A stretch of DNA of 64,000 nucleotides from Pontimicrobium aquaticum. Lineage in GTDB: Bacteria; Bacteroidota; Bacteroidia; Flavobacteriales; Flavobacteriaceae. Numbering within the stretch: position 1 is the stretch's first letter; each line of letters starts with the position of its first letter. The position numbers were made by a program, and so were the translations under genes. The notes under the pieces were generated by a model. That model saw only the letters and a program-made list of their open reading frames with translations. It had not been told where the DNA came from and searched no databases. Below are positions 9,022-16,142 of this stretch, in pieces. The DNA is taken from assembly GCF_005047595.1 (NCBI RefSeq), contig NZ_SUPL01000006.1, positions 239,653 to 303,652 of the forward strand, written 5' to 3'.

Positions 9022-9810
9022 TTAATTCCTTTGTGCCTTACTCACTTGAAAACACAATTTCGCATTTACTCTTTCAGGTGAAGATGATTCTAAAATCCAT
9101 TGATCTACGGGTGTCCTTGGCAAAACTGATAACTTATTAGCATAAGCCCTTATAAAATCAGGAAGTACAGCATATTCTTGTTTATTAACTTGGTATTCCT
9201 GAAGTCTTATTTCAGATTTTCCTTTAACATACTTCATATGTAATGTTGTATAGTATATTAAGATTCGGGGAAGCAAAGGGTTTGCCATATCTATTGTCGT
9301 CAATAAGAAAGCCGTTTTTTGATCATGAAGAGGATCTCTACCAAATACAGATTTTGCCATATCTGCAATACTTTTTCTCATCGCATTTTCATCTGATTTG
9401 CTTAACACACCATCATATAGACTAATTATCTGATCTATTAATACATTATAGTTTTTAGATTCGAATTTATTTACTCTTGATTCTTCCTTTTCCAAAGCAA
9501 AGAATGGAGTTAAATTGATTTGTTTTAAATAATTTATAAAATCGCTCACCAATCGCTCACCCGATTGACTTTGGGGGTGAAAATTTGCTCGATTTTCTAC
9601 ATGATTTAGTATACTCGCTATGGCAGTAGGTAAATTTTGTGGTTCAGAATACACCTTAGCCCCTCTAGAATCTGGATTACTTGTATCAGTCCCTAACATA
9701 TTAGCACGTGCTATAACCTGAAAAATGTTATTTGGTAATTCGCTAACTCGAAAACTAGGAGAGATATGAATCCAAGCTTCTACTAGTTGAGTAATATTTA
9801 GATTTCGCAT
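9022..9810 (-). CDS. Tandem paralogue 2 of an unrecognised protein family
   Basis: 262 residues, the middle of three tandem copies, with 60 bases to the next gene. The same conserved blocks appear: TQLVEAWIHISP, ARANMLGTDTSNPDS, KVYSEPQNLPTAIASILNHVENRANFHP, SKNYNVLIDQIISLYDG, MAKSVFG, ILIYYTTLHMKY and the C-terminal SPERVNAKLCF. Variation is concentrated in the region around residues 80-110 and at the extreme C-terminus. No signal peptide. The family is unknown to me; the strong central NYNVLIDQ block suggests a conserved core helix. Retention of all three full-length frames argues for selection. Confidence 0.75.
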   Translation of the reverse strand: MRNLNITQLVEAWIHISPSFRVSELPNNIFQVIARANMLGTDTSNPDSRGAKVYSEPQNLPTAIASILNHVENRANFHPQSQSGERLVSDFINYLKQINLTPFFALEKEESRVNKFESKNYNVLIDQIISLYDGVLSKSDENAMRKSIADMAKSVFGRDPLHDQKTAFLLTTIDMANPLLPRILIYYTTLHMKYVKGKSEIRLQEYQVNKQEYAVLPDFIRAYANKLSVLPRTPVDQWILESSSPERVNAKLCFQVSKAQRN

Positions 9811-9855
9811 ATCTATATTTGATTAATTAAATGGTTTACTTAAATAATGTTTGGA

Positions 9856-10626
9856 TTATTCAATTGCCTCTACTTGAAAACATAATTGGTAACTTTTCTT
9901 TTCGGGTGATGTCGATTCTTTAATCCATTCATCTACATTTTTTTTATCTATCGCAGCAAGTTCCTTAGCATTTGCTTTTATGACATCTGGAAGTATTGGA
10001 AACACATTTTTAACTATGACATAACTTTGCTTATTAATTTCATCCTTTCCATCTTTATGTTTCATATAAAAACTAGCATCATAAATCAATAAATATGGAG
10101 CTGATGAGTTGTTCATGTTTAAAGTGAACATTGAAAAAACATAAGTACTTGTAGCTATACCACCTGAACTAAATACAGATTTACCCATATTTGCGAGCGA
10201 TGTTTTAAGTAGATTTAAATCTGAAGTAGATAGTTCATCAAAAATGCTTACAACCTGATCGAGTAAAACATTATAATTTTTTGATGAAAAGGACTTATTA
10301 TATTTTTTTGTTTGTATTGGTGCAAAAACAGGAAATTGAGCTATTTGTTGTAATAATAAACTATAGGATGCTGCTAATTGAGTAGGGTTCTGCGTTGTTG
10401 GATGATAATTTGCGCTATTTTGAACATGATTAAGAATACTAGCCAATGCTGTAGGTAAATTTTGCGATTCTGAATATATCTGCTCTCCATCAGATTTTGG
10501 GTCGCTAGTATCAGTCCCTAACATATTGGCACGAACAATAGCCGGTACTGCATCATCAGCATCAATAACGCCATTGACTTGAGGTGTCATATGAATGGCT
10601 CTTTGAATTAATTGTTTGATGGTCAT
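9856..10626 (-). CDS. Tandem paralogue 1 of an unrecognised protein family
   Basis: First and most divergent of the three copies. I place the start at ATG 10626 (MTIKQLIQRAIHMTPQ, 256 residues) because it aligns with the N-termini of the other two; an upstream ATG at 10668 would add 14 residues that the paralogues lack. Shared blocks: ARANMLGTDTSDPKS, YSESQNLPTALASILNHVQNSANYHP, SKNYNVLLDQVVSIFDE, MGKSVFS, FYMKHKDGKDEINKQSY and SPEKKSYQLCF. The stretch around residues 95-110 differs completely. No signal peptide. The 177-base gap upstream, between divergent genes, should hold the operon promoter. Confidence 0.72.
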   Translation of the reverse strand: MTIKQLIQRAIHMTPQVNGVIDADDAVPAIVRANMLGTDTSDPKSDGEQIYSESQNLPTALASILNHVQNSANYHPTTQNPTQLAASYSLLLQQIAQFPVFAPIQTKKYNKSFSSKNYNVLLDQVVSIFDELSTSDLNLLKTSLANMGKSVFSSGGIATSTYVFSMFTLNMNNSSAPYLLIYDASFYMKHKDGKDEINKQSYVIVKNVFPILPDVIKANAKELAAIDKKNVDEWIKESTSPEKKSYQLCFQVEAIE

Positions 10627-10844
10627 AATATTTGGATTGTTTATGACCCAAATATGTTTCTTAATCAAGAAAAAAAGAAAAGAGATGAGTGAACAATCTA
10701 ATTTATTGAGTAAATGATGCTTATTGATTAGTGATGTAGAATTTATATTTAAAAATTAAATAGTTTAATATCTATTTTTTTTCTATTTTTAAACAATAGC
10801 AACGTAAAATCCCTAAGAACATGTACTAACTAAAAACCAACAAC

Positions 10845-11402
10845 ATGTTCATTAAAATTAATTTAACAACTAAAAAAAACTATCCGAGAAAATTCCCCAT
10901 TAATTTAAAAGACTTAGAAGCAGCAGTTAAATCCTGCTATTTAGGATTAGGAACACCTTACCAACCTATTCCTATAGACAATTTTGTAAGCTTAGGAGAT
11001 AATCAATTCCCTGCTATTCCTGCAAAAGCAAAGATTTCTATTAAACTGTGCCCTGAAAATGAAGACGATTTTCTATACAAATTAAGTGACCCCAAATTGG
11101 TATGCTGTAAAGTAAAAAACGTCGATAGAAAATTTAACGATAAAGATCGTATCGCAAAAGGGTATTGGAAAAAGATTTTTAATTGTGATTCTAAATACAT
11201 TTTTAGTGCTCCAGAAGGAACATTATTTATTTCCCCAAATAAAGAAGGGAAATGTAGTATCTCTACAAGAAAAAAATTCCCCAACACAATTGTAGCTTAT
11301 AGTATTATGTTTTCATTAATTATTGAACATAAAGACGGATATAAACGTAGATATTATTTTATATTGGATCCTGTAGTTGAAATTAGGTCAAATCCTCGGT
11401 AA
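10845..11402 (+). CDS. Hypothetical protein, 185 residues
   Basis: No family recognised. It starts MFIKINLTTKKNYPRKFPINL, has no signal peptide or membrane segment, is rich in lysine and aromatic residues, and appears beta-rich (alternating hydrophobic pattern in IVAYSIMFSLIIEHKDGYKRRYYFIL near the end). It contains three cysteines at about residues 65, 85-86 and 110. It is divergent from the three-paralogue operon and ends seven bases before the ATG of the histidine kinase, so it is probably co-transcribed with the kinase. It could be a sensory partner of the kinase or belong to the accessory island. Confidence 0.6.
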   Translation: MFIKINLTTKKNYPRKFPINLKDLEAAVKSCYLGLGTPYQPIPIDNFVSLGDNQFPAIPAKAKISIKLCPENEDDFLYKLSDPKLVCCKVKNVDRKFNDKDRIAKGYWKKIFNCDSKYIFSAPEGTLFISPNKEGKCSISTRKKFPNTIVAYSIMFSLIIEHKDGYKRRYYFILDPVVEIRSNPR

Positions 11403-11409
11403 TAGTCAT

Positions 11410-13188
11410 ATGACAAATAACACTAAACTCTTTATCAAGGTAAGTTTGTTTATATACTTTTTTGGCTGTTCTTTAATTATTTATACTCAAAATATAAATA
11501 AAATTGATAGTCTATCAAACATTCTAAAACAAAAAGGATTAGCAAAAAAGGAAAAAATAGACATCTTACTATCGTTATCGAATTATCATTCTAATATTGA
11601 TTCCGCTCTAAATTATGCTAATTTCTCCTTGAAAATAGCAAAAGAAATTGATGACCCATTATTAGAAGCTGAATCATTAGAAGAAATAAGTCTTAAAGAG
11701 TATAAACTAGGAAATAGTACTAAATCTTTAAATGCCTCATTTAAAGCATTACAAATATATGAGTCTTTAAACATGACTGAAAGACAAGCTGCTTCTTACG
11801 CACAATTGGCAAATAACTATATGAGTGATGAAAATTATGACTTGTCAATCAAATATTTAAAAAGGGCAAAGGATATTTACTCTGATTCTGATAATACAAT
11901 AAACCATACTTTAACTATTCTAAATCTAGGAGAAGCCTATCGTTTAGCTCAACATTTGGATAGTGCAGCAACTGCTTTTCAACAAACTTTACAATTAAAC
12001 AAAACTTTAAATAATGATATCGTACAAGGCTATTCCCAAGGAAACCTTGGAATGGTCTATAACACTCAAAACAAGTTAGAATTAGCAGAGGAAAACCTAA
12101 ACGATGCAATTACTATTCTAGCTCTTATGGGAGATGATTATTCTACTTCTGTATATCTTGCTGAGTTAGGGGCGGTCTATAATAAAGAAGGAAAGCACAA
12201 ACTTGCTGAAGCAAAATTCTTAGAAGCATATTCTATGGCTAAACAAGCTGGACTAAAAGAACAAATTAGAGATTTTAGCGCTTTTCTTACTAGTTTTTAT
12301 GAAGAGCAAAAACAGTATCGCAAAGCTTTAGAGTATCAAAAACAGTTTCAGGTGTATCAAGACAGCTTGGTAAACAAAGAGAATGTCCAGAAAATAGAAC
12401 AAGTTAAGGCCGGTTACGAAATAGACAAACGAGAATCTGAGATAGATTTATTAAATATCACTAATACCAACCAAAAATATTGGGTTACATCTTTAGCAAT
12501 AGGTATTTCTTTATTGTTGCTTTTTGCTTACCTACTCTATCGCGGTAATAAAAAAATCAAGGTGGCTAATGCTAGTTTATTTAAGCGCGAGCAAGAAAAG
12601 GCATTACTGCTTAGAGAGCTTAATCATCGTATAAAGAATAATTTACAAATGATTTCTAGTTTACTAAACCTCCAAAGTCATGAGCTTACAGGTCACCCAG
12701 CTAAAGAAGCCATTGTAGCAGGTAAATATCGTGTAGAAACACTCTCTCTAGTGCATAGAAAACTCTATCAAGAAGATTTAGATACACGAATATTATTAAA
12801 AGACTATGTAGAAGAATTAGTTCTAGGGCTTTTTCATGGTTATGATGCTTCTTTTAAACCAAACTTTAAAATTGATGATATTAGTGTAAATCTAGATATA
12901 GCTGTTCCTCTGGCTTTAGTTATTAATGAAATTATAATCAATGCATTAAAATATGCATATAATAACATTGATAAACCAAAACTCAAAATAGTCATGACAC
13001 AGGATAAAGAGTATCTAAATATTGAAATCATAGATAATGGGATTGGTTTTAATACTAATGAGGCAGAAAAAAACAACTCTTTTGGTATTAAGCTTATCTA
13101 CTCATTAATTGAACAATTAGAAGGGACTATTAAAAAATTGGATAGCAAACATGGAGCACATTGGAAAATGACTATAAAAATTGCATAA
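11410..13188 (+). CDS. TPR-containing membrane histidine kinase (HisKA_2 type)
   Basis: From ATG 11410 it encodes 592 residues; a TTG at 11377 would overlap the previous gene and spoil the signal sequence MTNNTKLFIKVSLFIYFFGC. After the signal comes a periplasmic array of TPR repeats (about 40-330), a membrane helix at about 357-378, a phospho-acceptor helix with ELNHRIKNNLQMISSLLNLQ (His about 404) of the HisKA_2 class, and an HATPase_c domain with NEIIINALKYAY, IIDNGIGFN and SFGIKLI. It is a transmembrane sensor kinase, and the LytTR regulator 229 bases downstream is its likely partner. The signal is unknown; TPRs suggest peptide or protein sensing. Confidence 0.9.
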   Translation: MTNNTKLFIKVSLFIYFFGCSLIIYTQNINKIDSLSNILKQKGLAKKEKIDILLSLSNYHSNIDSALNYANFSLKIAKEIDDPLLEAESLEEISLKEYKLGNSTKSLNASFKALQIYESLNMTERQAASYAQLANNYMSDENYDLSIKYLKRAKDIYSDSDNTINHTLTILNLGEAYRLAQHLDSAATAFQQTLQLNKTLNNDIVQGYSQGNLGMVYNTQNKLELAEENLNDAITILALMGDDYSTSVYLAELGAVYNKEGKHKLAEAKFLEAYSMAKQAGLKEQIRDFSAFLTSFYEEQKQYRKALEYQKQFQVYQDSLVNKENVQKIEQVKAGYEIDKRESEIDLLNITNTNQKYWVTSLAIGISLLLLFAYLLYRGNKKIKVANASLFKREQEKALLLRELNHRIKNNLQMISSLLNLQSHELTGHPAKEAIVAGKYRVETLSLVHRKLYQEDLDTRILLKDYVEELVLGLFHGYDASFKPNFKIDDISVNLDIAVPLALVINEIIINALKYAYNNIDKPKLKIVMTQDKEYLNIEIIDNGIGFNTNEAEKNNSFGIKLIYSLIEQLEGTIKKLDSKHGAHWKMTIKIA

Positions 13189-13217
13189 CGCACCTGCTGA
13201 ACATGCTTATTAAAATT

Positions 13218-13360
13218 TGTCAATTCGAGTGAATTTTACGATTTAAAAAGAGTAAAATTAGTATCGAGAATCAAATTTTGTGGTATAAAACCTGTTCTCG
13301 ATACAATTTTCTACTTATTTCGACTGCGCTCAATATCATAGAAAATCACTCGAACTGACA
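13218..13360. repeat. Nested palindromic element, full copy (E0)
   Basis: A complete 143-base copy of the family. Outer inverted repeats are TGTCAATTCGAGTGA and TCACTCGAACTGACA (one mismatch). The left arm hairpin is AATTTTAC (13232-13239)/GTAAAATT (13252-13259), the central inverted repeat GTATCGAGA (13261-13269)/TCTCGATAC (13296-13304), and the right arm hairpin ATTTTCTA (13306-13313)/TAGAAAAT (13339-13346). It fills the gap between the kinase and its response regulator, so a read-through transcript would carry a large folded structure. Confidence 0.85.
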
Positions 13361-13416
13361 TTTAGTTTAGCCAAATTAACCAAAACACACAATAAAAGTA
13401 TAATTCAATATAAAAC

Positions 13417-14187
13417 ATGAATAGCCAAAACACAAAAGTAAAAATTCTTATCGTAGAAGATGAAACATTAATTGCTAAAGACATTAAAAATAGGCTTGAA
13501 GCAATCAACTATCATGTTGTTGGAATTGCAGCTTCTGCCGAACGTGCTTTACAATTAATTAAAGAACATACTGATGTCGATATCCTATTAATCGACATTA
13601 TTTTAAAAGGAGAACTTGATGGTATTGAGCTTGCTCGTATCATTAATAATCATCATCATATTCCATTTATATTTTTAACATCACATGCCGACACACATCT
13701 AGTAGAACGTGCTAAAAGTGTTCGTCCTTATGCTTATATTTTAAAACCTTTTAATGACCGTCAAGTGAGTATAGCTATAGAATTAGCTTTAATGAATTAC
13801 GCTAACAAAACTCATGAAAAATCACTTTTAAAAAAACAATCTTTTAGTAAAACTGATAATCAAGTATTGCAAATTAAAGACAGTTTGTTTCTTAAAAAGA
13901 ATCATCATTTTGAACGCGTTCCTTTAAAAGACATTTTGTTTTTACAAGCAGATAGCAATTATTGTACAGTAAGCACAAAATCTGAGCGGTTTATTTACTC
14001 TATGGTACTTAAAAAAATAGAAAAGCACTTACCTATAACTCAATTTTTAAGAGTACATAGAAGCTATGTCGTGAACATTAATTTAGTTAATGGATTTGAA
14101 GGAAATATGCTTTTTATTGGAAACAAAAAAATACCTGTAAGCAAAACTTATAGAAATAAAGTTTTTAAATTATTTCATACCATTTAG
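13417..14187 (+). CDS. LytTR family response regulator
   Basis: 256 residues: receiver domain (about 1-125) with acidic pocket VEDE and phospho-acceptor Asp60 in ILLIDIILKG, conserved Thr/Ser in FLTSHAD and Lys in YILKPF. Then a linker and a C-terminal LytTR DNA-binding domain (about 155-255) containing DILFLQADSNYCTV and FLRVHRSYVVNI. It is the likely output of the TPR histidine kinase upstream. The two are separated by the E0 palindrome. Its stop overlaps by four bases the stop of the convergent half-helicase gene, so no terminator lies between them. Confidence 0.92.
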   Translation: MNSQNTKVKILIVEDETLIAKDIKNRLEAINYHVVGIAASAERALQLIKEHTDVDILLIDIILKGELDGIELARIINNHHHIPFIFLTSHADTHLVERAKSVRPYAYILKPFNDRQVSIAIELALMNYANKTHEKSLLKKQSFSKTDNQVLQIKDSLFLKKNHHFERVPLKDILFLQADSNYCTVSTKSERFIYSMVLKKIEKHLPITQFLRVHRSYVVNINLVNGFEGNMLFIGNKKIPVSKTYRNKVFKLFHTI

Positions 14188-14798
14188 TTAATCTCAACTT
14201 TTTGAGAATTATACATAAACGTCTCTTGAAAGCGTCTAATTTTAGCATCAAATGTTTTAGCAAAAACTACATACTGACATTTATTTATACTCTCTGAAAT
14301 ACGATTTATATCCTGAAAAAAATTACTTATAGTTGAAAATTCAGCATCTTCAATAATAAACATTTTCAGTTGACTCAAATTAATACTATTTAATAAAAAG
14401 AGCTTATTTAAACGCTTAGGGGTTGCAATAAGCACATCTATTCCATCATAAATTTCTTCTCTTTGCGTATCAATATTATGTTCTTCATAAGCACAATAGA
14501 CACGCAAATCTGTTTGATTCGTATATATATTAAACTTATCTCTTAGCGCTAATGCTTCTTGCTTATCTTTTACTACAATTATAGCTCGCGGAGCATCCTC
14601 AAAAGCTTTTCCTTTTAACTTTTGAACGACACTTAGTATTAAAGTTGTTGTTTTTCCTGAACCTTCTGGACCAATACCAAATACATTAACACCACTTTTT
14701 ATTTTTGGTAAACCTACTTTTTGAAAACCTAAAGGGGTTTCAAATTGTAAATGCTCTAAAGTATTTTTTAAAGGCTCAATTAATTTTTTAAATGCCAA
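14184..14798 (-). CDS. DEAD-box helicase-like protein, first RecA domain only
   Basis: 204 residues that correspond to a single RecA-like domain of DEAD-box helicases. Q-like motif region LGFQKVGLPKIKSG, Walker A GPEGSGKTT near residue 41, motif Ib-like VLIATPKRLNKL near 128, and Walker B written IIEDAE instead of DEAD. The second helicase domain is absent: the gene stops naturally and overlaps the regulator gene tail to tail by four bases. Without domain 2 it cannot be a canonical helicase; it may be a regulatory ATPase or bind RNA as a partner. The frame is clean, so a stable short family member is more likely than a recent truncation. Confidence 0.75.
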   Translation of the reverse strand: MAFKKLIEPLKNTLEHLQFETPLGFQKVGLPKIKSGVNVFGIGPEGSGKTTTLILSVVQKLKGKAFEDAPRAIIVVKDKQEALALRDKFNIYTNQTDLRVYCAYEEHNIDTQREEIYDGIDVLIATPKRLNKLFLLNSINLSQLKMFIIEDAEFSTISNFFQDINRISESINKCQYVVFAKTFDAKIRRFQETFMYNSQKVEIN

Positions 14799-14885
14799 AT
14801 CACTGTTTTATATATGTATTACAAATGTAACAATATAAATAGAGCATATTAACCATAAGTTTTAATGAACTCTGCAGAATTAAAT

Positions 14886-14893
14886 TACATTTG
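14886..14893 (+). promoter_or_regulatory. Bacteroidota -7 element before the efflux pump gene
   Basis: TACATTTG matches the Bacteroidota -7 consensus TAnnTTTG. It ends only four bases before ATG 14898, so transcription would begin at or very near that codon. This argues against the upstream ATG at 14865 and suggests a nearly leaderless message. A good -33 TTG is not obvious. Confidence 0.5.
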
Positions 14894-14897
14894 CACC

Positions 14898-16091
14898 ATG
14901 CAAAATAAGCAAACTTTTGAATTTGAATTTGTAGCATTAATGGCTTCATTAATGTCTATTGTTGCATTGTCTATTGATGCGCTTTTACCAGCACTTCCAG
15001 AAATTGGAACTGCATTAAGTGTTCAAAACCCAAATGACAACCAATTATTGGTAACCATGATTTTCTTAGGCTTAGGTTTTGGTCAGCTTATTTTTGGTCC
15101 TTTGTCTGATAGTTTTGGAAGAAAACCCATTGTATATATTGGTTTTTCACTATTTATTATTGCCACTTTTATTTGTGTGTCAACTAAAAGTTTTGAAATG
15201 ATGATTTTTGGTCGTGTGTTGCAAGGAGTTGGTCTCGCATCACCAAGAACATTAAGCATTGCCATGATTAGAGATTCGTATAGTGGCAATTATATGGCTA
15301 AAGTACTCTCCATTGTTGTGATGTTCTTCATTTTGGTTCCTGTTATTGCTCCTACTCTAGGACAGTTTTTATTAAATTACTACAACTGGGAATCTATTTT
15401 TTATGTAAATCTAGCATTTGGACTTATTATCATGCTATGGTTTTGGAAGCGGCAAGATGAAACGCTAAACAAAGACAAACGCATAAAATTTGCACCTTTG
15501 CTATTTGTAAATGGTACTATAGAGTTTATGAAGCATAAAAATGCTGTTGGTTTTACATTGGTATCTGGATTTATTACAGGCTCCTTTATGGTGTATTTGA
15601 GTACAGCACAACAAATCTTTGAGCAGCAATATAATCTAGGAGATATGTTTCCATATATCTTTGCAAGTTTGGCTATTTCTGTTGGTTTAGCGACTTTTTT
15701 AAATAGCCGTTATGTCGTGAAATTTGGTATGTGGCGCATAGCATATTTTGCTACTATTGCTTATTGTTTAATTTCAATTCTTTATGTTATTTTATTTTGG
15801 TCTGGAGTAAATCCGAGCTTTAAAATACTCATTAGTTTTTTTGCTTTACAATTTTTTGCAATAGGATTTTTATTTGGAAACTTACGCTCGTTGGCAATGC
15901 AACCTTTAGGTCATATTGCTGGCATTGGTGCAGCAATTAATGGTTTTGTATCTACTGTAATGGCTGTTCCTATAGCTAATTATATTGGTAGCTTTGTAAA
16001 CGATTCGGTATTACCGCTTTTTATTGGATTTTCAGTATTCGGAATTCTTTCGCTTTTGGTGTTCCTGCGCTTAAAAGTATTACACAAATAA
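14898..16091 (+). CDS. Bcr/CflA family multidrug efflux MFS transporter
   Basis: 397 residues from ATG 14898, with about 12 membrane helices. The N-terminus MSIVALSIDALLPALPEIG and the loop 2-3 signature FGPLSDSFGRKPIVYIG are characteristic of the Bcr/CflA drug:H+ antiporter subfamily; RVLQGVGLASPRTLSIAMIRD also fits, although PR here replaces the usual AA. An in-frame ATG at 14865 would add 11 residues, but the TAnnTTTG element lies between the two starts. Substrates cannot be predicted. It converges on the M28 peptidase gene. Confidence 0.88.
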   Translation: MQNKQTFEFEFVALMASLMSIVALSIDALLPALPEIGTALSVQNPNDNQLLVTMIFLGLGFGQLIFGPLSDSFGRKPIVYIGFSLFIIATFICVSTKSFEMMIFGRVLQGVGLASPRTLSIAMIRDSYSGNYMAKVLSIVVMFFILVPVIAPTLGQFLLNYYNWESIFYVNLAFGLIIMLWFWKRQDETLNKDKRIKFAPLLFVNGTIEFMKHKNAVGFTLVSGFITGSFMVYLSTAQQIFEQQYNLGDMFPYIFASLAISVGLATFLNSRYVVKFGMWRIAYFATIAYCLISILYVILFWSGVNPSFKILISFFALQFFAIGFLFGNLRSLAMQPLGHIAGIGAAINGFVSTVMAVPIANYIGSFVNDSVLPLFIGFSVFGILSLLVFLRLKVLHK

Positions 16092-16092
16092 A

Positions 16093-16118
16093 AAAAGCGC
16101 CTTTTAAAAGACGCTTTT
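16093..16118. terminator. Terminator between efflux pump and M28 peptidase
   Basis: AAAAGCGCCTTT pairs with AAAGACGCTTTT with one mismatch and a two-base loop, flanked by A- and T-runs. It can serve both converging genes. Confidence 0.75.
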
Positions 16119-16142
16119 ACAGTAATTAATATTCTAATATGC

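Noticed and set aside
8176..10626. Assigning the three paralogues to Evf- or Cyt-like toxin families
   Set aside because: Length and a conserved cysteine are not enough; no motif I could place with confidence.
11377..11409. TTG start for the histidine kinase
   Set aside because: It overlaps the preceding gene and adds residues before the signal sequence; ATG 11410 fits better.
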